This document shows, in pieces, positions 26,768-34,921 of a stretch of 64,000 nucleotides of DNA (position 1 is the stretch's first letter; every line of letters starts with the position of its first letter). This DNA comes from CAZCCV01 sp964497515. GTDB lineage: Bacteria; Armatimonadota; UBA5829; DTLH01. Under the pieces are notes generated by a model. The model was not told where the DNA came from. It made no database searches and saw only the letters and a program-made list of their open reading frames with translations. Made by a program: the position numbers and the translations under genes. The stretch lies in contig CAZCCV010000002.1 in NCBI GenBank assembly GCA_964497515.1, positions 1 to 64,000 of the forward strand, given 5' to 3'.

Positions 26768-26795
26768 ATTATAACAGACGCCAGGCCGGTGTGAA
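26768..26795 (-). promoter_or_regulatory. Promoter of the GHL10-spoIID operon
   Basis: On the minus strand TTCACA and a perfect TATAAT are 16 bases apart. Transcription would begin near 26761, ten bases before the GGAGG that serves the ATC start. Confidence 0.7.
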
Positions 26796-26857
26796 GGTTT
26801 CCCGTGAAAGTCACAGGCTAAACCGTTGGCGATTCTCACAGTCAGTGCTTCGCTCTA

Positions 26858-26886
26858 TTGACGTGTGGTGCAGCCACACATATCAT
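26858..26886 (+). promoter_or_regulatory. Promoter of alr
   Basis: TTGACG and TATCAT are 17 bases apart. The predicted start of transcription is near 26893, which excludes an in-frame GTG at 26865 as translation start. Confidence 0.65.
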
Positions 26887-26924
26887 ATACACGTCTTCAA
26901 ACCCTGAGAGGAAAACACCAACGA

Positions 26925-28046
26925 ATGGATTGTAAACACGATGCCTGGATAGAAATCGATCTTTCCGCCATCCGTCACAACTACTTGCAAGTCAAAAACC
27001 GGGTGGGGGATGCGGTGAAAGTGCTCTGTGTTGTGAAGGCGGATGCCTATGGCCACGGAGCACTTGAGACTGCGCGAAGACTGGTCGAATTTGGCGCTTA
27101 TGCGCTGGGTGTAACGCGGTTGGATGAAGCTGCTCGCTTAAGAGATGGAGGTGTAACCGCTCCCATACTGGTTTTCGATTCTATCCAGCCCGATATGGCA
27201 AGTGAAGCTGTTCGGCTTGGTGTAAACCTGACTGTCTGCACAAAAGAGCTTGCTTTCAGTATCGGAGAGGCTGCGAGAGAAGCCCGGAAGACCGTTGACG
27301 TGCATATCAAAATCGATACTGGTATGGGCAGACTCGGTGCTTTGCCGAAAGACGCAGTCTCTTTGGCTGACTCAATTGCATCGACCGAGGGACTAAGACT
27401 CGCGGGCACTTACACTCATTTCTCCACCGCGGCCGAAAAAGACATCTCTCGAGCCAGGACTCAACTGGAGCGATTCAATCGCATTGTTGCCGCCATAAGA
27501 GACGAATCTATCGACCCTGGGCTGGTTCACGCAGCGAACAGCGCAGCAATTCTAAGGCTTCCAGATTCACACTTCGATATGGTGCGAACAGGGACAATGC
27601 TGTACGGCCAGTATCCGTCCCGATTTGTTCCGCAGACACTGGAGCTTGTCGATACCTGGAAACTGAAAGCCAGAATTAGCTTCGTCAAGACCGTTCCAGC
27701 GGGATACCCTATAGGCTACGGAGCAGAGTATATAGCTAAACGGCGCAGTCGGATAGCGGTCTTTCCCCTCGGCTGGGCCGATGGACTTGCACTCAGCCCA
27801 GAAAGTGTCTTCCGACGCAATGCGCTAAAGCTAATGGTTTCAAAGATGCGGAATATGCCGGTGTTACAGGTCATAGTACGAGGGCATCGCGTTCCTGTAG
27901 TCGGAAGGATAGCTATGCAGATGTGTTCTATAGATGTCACAGACTTCCCAGAAATCGAAGTTGGGGATGAGGTAGTTGTTCCTGCCCGCAGGGTTACAGC
28001 AAGCCCTCTGCTTCCGAAAGTCTACGTCGAAAGAAGCACCGAATAA
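26925..28046 (+). CDS. alr: Alanine racemase
   Basis: This is a 373-aa PLP enzyme that interconverts L- and D-alanine for peptidoglycan. VVKADAYGHGALETARRL holds the PLP Lys near residue 40. HIKIDTGMGRLG, THFSTAA and the catalytic Tyr in IGYGAEY follow, with MQMCSIDVTDF near the end. The ATG chosen gives the standard opening DAWIEIDLSAIRHNY. Its SD (GAGAGG) is distant. The gene is divergent from the GHL10/SpoIID wall genes and convergent with the YqgF-like gene. Confidence 0.96.
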   Translation: MDCKHDAWIEIDLSAIRHNYLQVKNRVGDAVKVLCVVKADAYGHGALETARRLVEFGAYALGVTRLDEAARLRDGGVTAPILVFDSIQPDMASEAVRLGVNLTVCTKELAFSIGEAAREARKTVDVHIKIDTGMGRLGALPKDAVSLADSIASTEGLRLAGTYTHFSTAAEKDISRARTQLERFNRIVAAIRDESIDPGLVHAANSAAILRLPDSHFDMVRTGTMLYGQYPSRFVPQTLELVDTWKLKARISFVKTVPAGYPIGYGAEYIAKRRSRIAVFPLGWADGLALSPESVFRRNALKLMVSKMRNMPVLQVIVRGHRVPVVGRIAMQMCSIDVTDFPEIEVGDEVVVPARRVTASPLLPKVYVERSTE

Positions 28047-28058
28047 GCCCTCTTCCAG

Positions 28059-28481
28059 CTAAAGGCTCGCTGCAGGATCATCTGATTGCGGCAGTGCAAG
28101 GAACCTTTCAGCCAGAAGCACCGCTGCGTAATCATCGTAAGGAACGTTCGGAACAAGCAAGCCTCTTGGAATCATCCTTCGCCAACCCCTCGGCGGGTTT
28201 TCTTTGAAGAATCGCAGCCGTGCAAGTTGAGTGCTCAATCGTTCGTCGATGCGGTGAACTGGAAGCGTCGTGGGAGAAATCTTTCGGATGACATCATCGC
28301 AGCCGGTAGCACATCCTATCACCAGTGCGTCTGGTGAATACCGAGCGACAAGCAGGCGAACCGTGGTCGGCAGGTCTTCTTTGCCAACAACGGTTTTTGC
28401 CAGAGTCCCTTCAGTGCGGGAGACTACTGCTACTCCACACTTCAAGCTCCCTGGGTCTATTGCTAAAACGCTCCCGACCAT
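28059..28481 (-). CDS. YqgF/RuvX-like RNase H-fold protein
   Basis: This is a 140-aa protein of the YqgF/RuvC-like nuclease fold. LAIDPGSLKCGVAVVSR opens it with the first catalytic Asp, HRIDERLSTQLARLRFF matches the family DERLST block, and DDYAAVLLAERFL supplies the C-terminal Asp. The middle segment (VIGCATGCDD) departs from the usual VVGLP. Canonical YqgF matures 16S rRNA ends. It ends the Lpt operon, 6 bases after the DUF3084 gene. It may be the house YqgF or a relative specialised to this locus; the sequence does not decide. Confidence 0.82.
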   Translation of the reverse strand: MVGSVLAIDPGSLKCGVAVVSRTEGTLAKTVVGKEDLPTTVRLLVARYSPDALVIGCATGCDDVIRKISPTTLPVHRIDERLSTQLARLRFFKENPPRGWRRMIPRGLLVPNVPYDDYAAVLLAERFLALPQSDDPAASL

Positions 28482-28486
28482 ATGAG

Positions 28487-29995
28487 CTACCTTGAAGCTT
28501 CCGCCTTCCCAGTCTCAGAGATTGAGAACTGCAAATTATCCATATTCATCGGACCGACAGCATAGATGTCTTTCTTGGCCGTTGCCACCAGTTCGATACG
28601 TGTATTTCGAGCTCGGATCTGTCCTACGAGCTCCATTAAATCATCAAGCTGTCTTCCAGATATCGACACATCGGCCTGCTCGGGATCTGGTGTAGCTACC
28701 GGCAGAACGCCCGCCTTCGCTGCAGCAGACCTCACATCGTCGCCTAGAAAATCATTTACGGCTAAAAGAATCCGACCTTCAGACATCCGCCCGTCTATGG
28801 TTTTGCGGGCTATCGTATCACCCTGCTTGAACGCCAGATTGTTTACTACAAGATCAATAACGACCGGAGCGATCTCACCTTGGAGCGTGTTGTTAACAAC
28901 TACCAGACAAGCAATGACGTTGCGTGCCGGGTCTTTGCGCCCTTGTTCAATAATCGCCTTGGCCGCTCCATCTATAACAGCTTCATCGTTCTTGGGATTC
29001 AGTATGGTGCGGTTCTCCATATCGAGCAACACCAACTCGATTGCTCTGTTACCAATTCCAAGGTCTGGATGAAGTCGTTTTTCAGTCGCGTTAGCCGCTG
29101 CTACGAGGTCGCGAAGGTCTGATTTTACCGCCGCGAGTGATTGAATCGGGTTGATCACGCCGCGTCCGGTTTCTCTGCCAAACGGCAGAATAACACTGCT
29201 TGTTAGCAGAATGTCCCTAACCTGGGAAGCCTGCATCAGCTTCTGGTTTTGCGCCTGAATTGTATCGTATTGGCGTTTGATCTGATCTTCTGCTTTTGCG
29301 ATACTCTGCTCTTTTTCCTTCAGCTCCAACTGTCTTTGTGCAAGCTCGGCATTCTTGGCATCCAGGTCAATCAGCTTTTCGAGAAGCTCTTGGTCTCGTT
29401 GTGCCAAATCAGCTCTGACTTCAACGAGTTCTTCCTGGCGCTCAGCAAGCTCTGCGGATATAGACTCCAACTGCTCTTTCGTCAGTTTTCCTGCAGCTCT
29501 CAAATCCGTGAGCTCGGCTAGACGGGATTCGATCTCAGCCTGAAGCTTGGATGCCCGTAGTTGAGCTTCGTTTCTCGCCTCAAGTGCCGCACTGACGTCT
29601 TTTTGAGCCTTCTCCACCTCTTCGCGAGCCTTTGCCACTTCCGCAGCTTTCTCGCGGACTTCACGCGATAGACCAGCACTCGTCTGCACCAGAGATTTGT
29701 TCTTTTCGCGGAGTTGGCTGTTGCGAGTCTGATACTCTTCGATTTGAGCTTTCATCTGCGCGCCGCGAACTAGAATTTCGCGCATACTCTTGCTGACAGT
29801 CAGCATAGTGCCGAGGGTAACCGCAGCAATCAGCATTCCAGTAATTGTTGTAACAACAATTGCGGTGTGGCGTGGCCTCATTCCGAAAAGCGTCAGGCGA
29901 CGTTTGCCCATACGCCTGCCAATCCAGTCGCCCAGATAAGCAATCAGACCCGATACCGCTATTACAACGATTACAAAAAAGATCAGGTAGGCCAC
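28487..29995 (-). CDS. DUF3084 membrane coiled-coil protein
   Basis: This is a 502-aa protein matching DUF3084. Two N-terminal membrane helices (about residues 3-20 and 45-70) flank a short cytoplasmic loop with GRRMGKRRLTLFGMRPRHT. A long coiled coil follows at about 75-265, rich in Glu, Lys, Gln and Leu. A folded C-terminal domain of about 230 residues is soluble. Function is undefined. From memory, the family is known mainly in cyanobacteria and related diderms. Its position between the Lpt permease and the YqgF-like gene suggests a structural or regulatory part in outer-membrane biogenesis. The start is GTG with GGAGA nine bases upstream. Confidence 0.88.
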   Translation of the reverse strand: MAYLIFFVIVVIAVSGLIAYLGDWIGRRMGKRRLTLFGMRPRHTAIVVTTITGMLIAAVTLGTMLTVSKSMREILVRGAQMKAQIEEYQTRNSQLREKNKSLVQTSAGLSREVREKAAEVAKAREEVEKAQKDVSAALEARNEAQLRASKLQAEIESRLAELTDLRAAGKLTKEQLESISAELAERQEELVEVRADLAQRDQELLEKLIDLDAKNAELAQRQLELKEKEQSIAKAEDQIKRQYDTIQAQNQKLMQASQVRDILLTSSVILPFGRETGRGVINPIQSLAAVKSDLRDLVAAANATEKRLHPDLGIGNRAIELVLLDMENRTILNPKNDEAVIDGAAKAIIEQGRKDPARNVIACLVVVNNTLQGEIAPVVIDLVVNNLAFKQGDTIARKTIDGRMSEGRILLAVNDFLGDDVRSAAAKAGVLPVATPDPEQADVSISGRQLDDLMELVGQIRARNTRIELVATAKKDIYAVGPMNMDNLQFSISETGKAEASR

Positions 29996-30028
29996 AGTAG
30001 AAAATCTCCGATGCTCAAGTGCAGCAGA

Positions 30029-31120
30029 CTACTTCGGTGTTCGCACCAAGAGGATTAACCCAAGTGCAAGTCCCAGTATATCAGCAGTGAACGCGCCAAT
30101 CAATGGCGACATGCCACCTTGAACAGCTACAGCCGTCGTGAAATGCCACGTAAACCAGTATCCAAAAATAATGAGAATGCTAAACGCAATGCCAGCTGAC
30201 CTGCTCGCCCGCACCGGTCGGATAGCCAGCGGAGCTCCGATTAATGCAAAGACAAACGCCGCCAGTGGAATAGAGAGCCTGTTGTACCTGTGCACCTTTA
30301 GCTTTCTCAATTCTTCTGCCTTTGCACCCTCTCTTACTAATATTGTGTACCTTTCACCGAGTTCGCTGTAGGTCATCTGATCTGGTTTTCGAAGAGTGAG
30401 CTCAATACTCTCAGGGCTCTGACGAATCTCAACCGGTTCTGTTTGAAGCCCTTGGAAGCGAACAGATACCGTAGATTGATCCTTCAGCGCGTACATCCAA
30501 CCATCGTGGAGTTTCCACGTATTCATATCATTCTTCCCAAGGCCTTTCCAGATTGCTTCTCTGGCTTGAAAGATTATCTCTGGCTTATTGTCCTTGTAGC
30601 GAGTGATTGTCACATCGTAGAGAGCTTTCTTTCTCAGATCGAAACCGCCTGCAGCATAGACTGTTGAATTAGAGTCTTTGTCTGCCCATATGCGGCTCAT
30701 TGAAGCGGGCGGCTCTTTCTTCAGCATCTCTGCCTGCAGTGAGTTGGAGTAGGGGACGATAACCTCGCTAAGCGCGAAGCTCAATGCTGTTACAACGATT
30801 CCAAGCGCAATCACGGGAACCATCGTACGATACAGACTGACGCCACTTGCGTATAGCGCTGTAATCTCACTGTCGCCTGACAGTCTGCTGAACCCTACTA
30901 GCACCGCAAGGACTGCAGCCATTGGCAGCGTGTACACAATCACCTGAGGCATACTGAGGAGAACCAATTGCAGTGCTACCAGAACTGGAAGTCCGTTGAT
31001 GACCTGGCTGGTAAGATGCAGAAGGTTCTGCGTAGCAAACATAGTGGAAGAGAACGCGGCGACCCCAAAGATGAACGGCCACACGAGTTCCATTCCCAGA
31101 AATCGATCCAATAATCTCAT
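30029..31120 (-). CDS. LptF/LptG-family LPS-export permease
   Basis: This is a 363-aa YjgP/YjgQ-family permease. Three N-terminal TMs (about residues 12-35, 53-78 and 98-120) flank the loop RLSGDSEITALYASGVSLYRTM, the coupling region to LptB. A periplasmic beta-jellyroll (about 130-265) follows, then three C-terminal TMs. FSRLSGDSEITA and HRYNRLSIPLAAFVFALIGAPLAI are family signatures. E. coli uses an LptF-LptG heterodimer, but only one permease gene is present here, so it may form a homodimer or have a partner elsewhere. It lies 7 bases after lptB. Confidence 0.92.
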   Translation of the reverse strand: MRLLDRFLGMELVWPFIFGVAAFSSTMFATQNLLHLTSQVINGLPVLVALQLVLLSMPQVIVYTLPMAAVLAVLVGFSRLSGDSEITALYASGVSLYRTMVPVIALGIVVTALSFALSEVIVPYSNSLQAEMLKKEPPASMSRIWADKDSNSTVYAAGGFDLRKKALYDVTITRYKDNKPEIIFQAREAIWKGLGKNDMNTWKLHDGWMYALKDQSTVSVRFQGLQTEPVEIRQSPESIELTLRKPDQMTYSELGERYTILVREGAKAEELRKLKVHRYNRLSIPLAAFVFALIGAPLAIRPVRASRSAGIAFSILIIFGYWFTWHFTTAVAVQGGMSPLIGAFTADILGLALGLILLVRTPK

Positions 31121-31127
31121 TGTGGCC

Positions 31128-31850
31128 TCACATTTCGAACCGCTCGCCGAGATAATACTTCCTCGCGATTGGATCGTTCGGCAGGTCTGCAGACGAACCC
31201 TCCGTGGCGATCTTGCCTTCTGAGATTATGTAAGCTCTATCGGTAATCGAGAGAGTAGCTCGAACGTTGTGGTCGGTAATTATGATGCCTATATTCTTCT
31301 CTTCGCGCAGCCGGGCAATTGTTGTCTGAATATCATCTATTGCTATTGGGTCGACGCCGGTGAAGGGCTCATCGAGTAAAATAAACGCAGGGTCTGTGGC
31401 AAGTGCGCGCGCAATCTCAGTTCTTCTGCGTTCGCCACCAGAAAGCACCATCCCGCGCTCATTTTTCAGGTGTTCTAGCCCTAGTTCTTCGAGAAGCTGG
31501 TCGGTCTTTTTCATCCGATCTTTCTTTGAAACGTTGTTCATCTCGAGAACCAGCAGGATGTTTTCAGCTACGGTCAGCTTACGGAAGACCGATGGCTCTT
31601 GCGCCAGATAGCCTATTCCGAGTCGAGCACGACCGAACATAGGGAGCCGGGTGATGTCCTTTTCGTTAATGAATACTTTCCCTTGGTTTGGCTTTACGAG
31701 TCCCACAACCATATAGAAAGTCGTTGTTTTGCCAGCGCCATTCGGCCCAAGCAAACCTACAATCTCGCCCTGGTTCGCCTCAAAACTTACACCATCTACT
31801 ACTCGCCTGCCGCGATAGACTTTGGCCAGATTTTCAGTCCGTATCTGCAT
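31128..31850 (-). CDS. lptB: LPS export ABC ATPase LptB
   Basis: This is a 240-aa ATPase. Walker A is GPNGAGKTTTFYMVVGLVKPNQG, the Q-loop is YLAQEPSVFRKLTVAENI, the signature is LSGGERRRTEIARALA, Walker B is FILLDEPFTGVDPIAIDDIQ, and the switch His is in ITDHNVR. The sequence is highly LptB-like throughout. It drives lipopolysaccharide or a related glycolipid from the inner membrane to the Lpt bridge. The start follows the lptA stop directly, and the permease gene follows. Confidence 0.95.
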   Translation of the reverse strand: MQIRTENLAKVYRGRRVVDGVSFEANQGEIVGLLGPNGAGKTTTFYMVVGLVKPNQGKVFINEKDITRLPMFGRARLGIGYLAQEPSVFRKLTVAENILLVLEMNNVSKKDRMKKTDQLLEELGLEHLKNERGMVLSGGERRRTEIARALATDPAFILLDEPFTGVDPIAIDDIQTTIARLREEKNIGIIITDHNVRATLSITDRAYIISEGKIATEGSSADLPNDPIARKYYLGERFEM

Positions 31851-32483
31851 TTACTTCCGCTCCGCACCCTTTGCAGGTAATGAGATGGTGAGCTTGCTTC
31901 TGCCCGGGTCGCTCGTTATACGCACTTTCTGTTCGCCCGGAGCCAGGTCTTTCTCCGATTTGAGGTTGATGTCTGCTTTGTCACCCACTAAAACGACTGG
32001 TTGCGGCACGCGGTTACAGGTGCCTTCCTCAACCACATAGTACTTCTCGGGGTCTCCCATCTCGATTCTGACATTACCACTTAAAACTGCGTGCTCTTTC
32101 GGTTCGGTTGCCCAGAACAATTCTGCTTTGTTCGCTGTTACCCGGGTGAACTTCTCAGGGTTCTTCGGGTCGGGTACCGAGGACAGGGCAACCCCTCCAG
32201 TGAGTACAGCTTCCTGCAACGATGAGAGTCCCGCACCCTTGGCACTCGAAATGCGCATCACAATGCTTTGGGACTCAGCACTTAAGGTTCCATCGGCGGT
32301 TTTCAAGTAGACTCTGGGGCCAGTGATTGTGTATTCATCGGTTGTCTGAGTCAAACGGGTTACTGTAATACTCGAAAAACCAGTTACATGCACTGGTCCA
32401 ATCTGCTGCTGTGCCGCAGATGCTGCAAATATGGCTGATCCCACAAGCAACAACATAGCTAATGCGACAACCTTGTTCGTCAC
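31851..32483 (-). CDS. lptA: LptA/OstA-like periplasmic protein
   Basis: The 210-aa protein has a signal peptide (VTNKVVALAMLLLVGSAIFAASA) and an OstA-like beta-jellyroll with repeated short strands (VHVTGFSSITVTRL, TADGTLSAESQSIVMRI, AVLSGNVRIEMG). LptA forms the periplasmic bridge for lipopolysaccharide. The sequence is divergent, so the name rests partly on its place between lptC-like and lptB. The start is GTG, overlapping the lptC-like stop as TAGTG, with AGGAGG upstream. Confidence 0.8.
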   Translation of the reverse strand: MTNKVVALAMLLLVGSAIFAASAAQQQIGPVHVTGFSSITVTRLTQTTDEYTITGPRVYLKTADGTLSAESQSIVMRISSAKGAGLSSLQEAVLTGGVALSSVPDPKNPEKFTRVTANKAELFWATEPKEHAVLSGNVRIEMGDPEKYYVVEEGTCNRVPQPVVLVGDKADINLKSEKDLAPGEQKVRITSDPGRSKLTISLPAKGAERK

Positions 32484-33157
32484 TAGTGCCCCTCCTGCTT
32501 CTGTACTATGGCCTTTGCTTCATCCGGGTCTGCTGTGATTTTGATTGTTCTTAGTTGGGTATCTGCAACGAAGGCCGTTGCATCTATCGTCGTGACAGGC
32601 CCTCGCACTTGAATGCCGCCATTGCCAACTAGTTTATCTTCTCGCGAATACCATTTCACCCAGTCGGCTTTGACGGTTTTGATAGTGCTCTCGGCGACAT
32701 TTGATGTTACAGTCACGCCACCTGTAGCAGTGATTATGCGAGACTTCTCATCAGCTCGAACTAACGGAGCTGTAAGAGTGGCAACGTGTTTGCGTCCATC
32801 GAAGAATTGAGCTGTCACTCTCTTCATTTCGGCTGTGCCCGATAGCGTATTTCCCGTTAACTCATCAGCCGAGGCCACGAGCTTGGGCTGACCATCTTCC
32901 TGCCACGCCAGGCTTACCCGCTTGAATGCTCCCTTTTGCCCAAAGGTGATTTCAGCAGGTTCATTACTATCAGCTTCATTGCCCTTGGCTTTGACATCCG
33001 GCTTTGTTGAGTTTCCGGGGTCTTTTGTCTTTTGATCCTGCTTCGAAAGCTCGGTTGTGGTCGGAGGAGCAGAGGGAGTCTTCCTTCCCCCAGTGCAACC
33101 TGCAAGAATCACAGCAGTCAGCACCGCAAATATGCTCCATCGGACAATTGCTCTCAT
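32483..33157 (-). CDS. LptC-like lipoprotein
   Basis: This is a 224-aa predicted lipoprotein. The start ATG gives MRAIVRWSIFAVLTAVILAGC, a signal peptide ending in a lipobox (LAGC). A low-complexity Thr/Lys/Ser linker (about 22-65) precedes a jellyroll of LptC type (AITATGGVTV-like strands such as SRIITATGGVTVTSN and DWVKWYSREDKLVGNGGIQVRG). LptC normally receives lipopolysaccharide from LptB2FG and passes it to LptA. Here the membrane anchor is a lipid rather than a helix. The reading frame is open 107 codons further upstream, but those codons look non-coding. A strong hairpin sits 10 bases before the start. Confidence 0.78.
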   Translation of the reverse strand: MRAIVRWSIFAVLTAVILAGCTGGRKTPSAPPTTTELSKQDQKTKDPGNSTKPDVKAKGNEADSNEPAEITFGQKGAFKRVSLAWQEDGQPKLVASADELTGNTLSGTAEMKRVTAQFFDGRKHVATLTAPLVRADEKSRIITATGGVTVTSNVAESTIKTVKADWVKWYSREDKLVGNGGIQVRGPVTTIDATAFVADTQLRTIKITADPDEAKAIVQKQEGH

Positions 33158-33167
33158 TATGCTATCA

Positions 33168-33197
33168 GGCCGGCGGCAACAAATACTTGCCCCGGCC
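33168..33197 (-). promoter_or_regulatory. Hairpin directly upstream of the lptC-like start
   Basis: GGCCGG plus GGCAA pairs with TTGCC plus CCGGCC, with one bulged base and a short loop. It ends 10 bases before the ATG, where an SD should be. No SD is visible, so translation may depend on this structure. No U tract follows. Confidence 0.5.
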
Positions 33198-33413
33198 ATC
33201 TCCAATTTCTTCACTATCACAAGTCTTACGACGCAATTTAACACGCCTTTTTGCCCGTCCAAGTTTACCATAAATAGCACAGCGTTCGCAAAGTGAGGAA
33301 TCACAATAATGGTATCTCCCGAATGCAGGGAACCAGCAGCTTGCCGTAGCACTACAACCTGACTATGAGAGCAAATTCTTTCAGGTGTGTTCACTAACGA
33401 GTCACAATTGTGC

Positions 33414-33442
33414 TTGACTGAACCGTTCAAAAATGCTATATT
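33414..33442 (+). promoter_or_regulatory. Promoter of the yebC gene
   Basis: TTGACT and TATATT are 17 bases apart, 24 bases before the start. In the rest of the 309-base divergent spacer I see only possible weak minus-strand promoters for lptC and the hairpin at 33168-33197. Confidence 0.75.
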
Positions 33443-33466
33443 TTTCCCAAGGGGAGGTGTTCCAAC

Positions 33467-34219
33467 TTGGCAGGTCACTCAAAATGGCACAATATACGTT
33501 TGCGGAAAGGCAAGCAGGACGCGGAACGCGGCAAGATATTCACCAAGCTTGCTCGAGAGATCATTGTTGCTGCTAAAGCTGGCGGTGGCAATGCCGACGC
33601 AAATCTCAGGTTGAAACTCGCTGTTCAGAAGGCCAAAGAGAACAGTATGCCCGCGGATAACATCAAGAGGGCTATTCAGCGGGGAACAGGCGAGCTTGAA
33701 GGCGTGAACTACGAAGAAGTCACTTACGAGGGATACGGTTCCGCAGGAGTCGCTGTGCTTGTTCAGTGTCTTACTGATAACCGCAACCGAACTGTCGCAG
33801 AGCTTCGCAATGTCTTTAGCAAGTGTGGCGGAAACCTGGGAGAATCGGGTTCAGTTGCTTGGATGTTCGACCAGAAAGGCATAATACAGATCTCTACAGA
33901 CGCCTCCGACGAAGATACCGTTATGATGACTACACTCGACGCAGGTGCAGAAGACATCAAGACAGAGGGTGACACAATAGAAGTCACAACGAAACCTGAG
34001 GATCTTCACGCTGTCCGCGATGCTCTGACCGCTGCAGAGATTGCATTCATCGAAGCTGAAGTCTCTATGATCCCCAAGACAACAGTGTGTGTCGACAACG
34101 CCAAAGAAGCGAGCCAGATTCTGCGACTTACAGATATGCTCGAAGACCTCGATGATGTGCAGAACGTCTATGCTAACTTCGACATTCCAGACGAAGTGAT
34201 GCAGGAAGTAGCGGTATAG
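33467..34219 (+). CDS. YebC/PmpR-family (TACO1) protein
   Basis: This is a 250-aa protein of the YebC family. It opens MAGHSKWHNIRLRKGKQDAERGKIFTKLAREI and continues DANLRLKLAVQKAKENSMPADNIKRAI, GPGG-type central loops and VAVLVQCLTDNRNRTVAELRNVFSKCGG. Family members are transcription regulators (PmpR) or, as TACO1/YebC2, help ribosomes through difficult stretches such as polyproline. The start is TTG, fixed by GGGGAGGTG upstream. In many bacteria the gene lies beside ruvC; here the neighbour is the Lpt operon on the other strand. Confidence 0.95.
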   Translation: MAGHSKWHNIRLRKGKQDAERGKIFTKLAREIIVAAKAGGGNADANLRLKLAVQKAKENSMPADNIKRAIQRGTGELEGVNYEEVTYEGYGSAGVAVLVQCLTDNRNRTVAELRNVFSKCGGNLGESGSVAWMFDQKGIIQISTDASDEDTVMMTTLDAGAEDIKTEGDTIEVTTKPEDLHAVRDALTAAEIAFIEAEVSMIPKTTVCVDNAKEASQILRLTDMLEDLDDVQNVYANFDIPDEVMQEVAV

Positions 34220-34422
34220 TTCTCTAAACCGAAATCCATATTTCATTATGAGGCTGAGGGCGAATTGAATCGTTGCTTGCTCTTGCGGCGGTAGTCACAT
34301 TCGTCCAACGCCGAACCTCCCAAGTGTACGGATTATCCCCGTTGCGTTATTGCCTCACCCAAAATCTAAGAAGGTCAAGCGTCTGCAGTCGTCGAAGTGA
34401 GACTCGTGGAGGTGGATGACAA

Positions 34423-34920
34423 ATGGACGCACTCGAATGTATGAAAACACGCCGAAGTGTGCGTGTTTACACCGATTCCCCTGTTGAACGCGAAGCAATT
34501 GAAGGTATTGTTGATGCAGGCCGACTAGCTGCGAGCGCGAACAACATTCAACCTTGGCGTTTTGTAGTGGTTACCGAAAAGGATACACTGGGACAGATAG
34601 CAGGGTTTACCGATCACGGCAGGTTCATTGCTAACGCACCTGTCTGTATAGCTGTATTTAGCGAGGATGTTAAATACTACCTGGAAGACTGCTGTGCTGC
34701 AACGCAGAATCTTCTGAATGCTGCTCACGCCTATGGCTTGGGTTCCTGCTGGGTTGCGGGAGACAAAAAAGCCTATGGCAGTAAGGTCGGAGAGCTTCTC
34801 GGGGTGCCGGCCAACTACAAACTTATCAGTCTGGTGGCTATAGGTCATCCTGACGAAGTTCGACAATCTAACAAGAAACCCCTCAAATCGGTTCTCTATT
34901 GGGAGCGCTTCGGAGGCTAG
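34423..34920 (+). CDS. Nitroreductase-family FMN oxidoreductase
   Basis: This is a compact 165-aa nitroreductase-fold protein. ECMKTRRSVRVYTDSPVEREAIEGIVDAGRLAASANNIQPWRFVVVT matches the FMN-binding opening. DCCAATQNLLNAAHAYGLGSCWVAG and LISLVAIGHPDE complete the pattern. It should reduce quinones, flavins or nitro compounds using NAD(P)H. GGAGGTGGATGACAA precedes the ATG. One base separates it from the oxidoreductase that follows, so they are co-translated. The 203-base spacer before it shows nothing recognisable. Confidence 0.9.
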   Translation: MDALECMKTRRSVRVYTDSPVEREAIEGIVDAGRLAASANNIQPWRFVVVTEKDTLGQIAGFTDHGRFIANAPVCIAVFSEDVKYYLEDCCAATQNLLNAAHAYGLGSCWVAGDKKAYGSKVGELLGVPANYKLISLVAIGHPDEVRQSNKKPLKSVLYWERFGG

Positions 34921-34921
34921 A

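Noticed and set aside
26865..26924. GTG start for alanine racemase 20 codons upstream
   Set aside because: It lies upstream of the predicted transcription start and adds residues not typical of the family.
33158..33478. Longer N-terminus for the lptC-like protein (107 extra codons)
   Set aside because: It would bury a clear lipoprotein signal peptide inside the protein, and the codons look non-coding.
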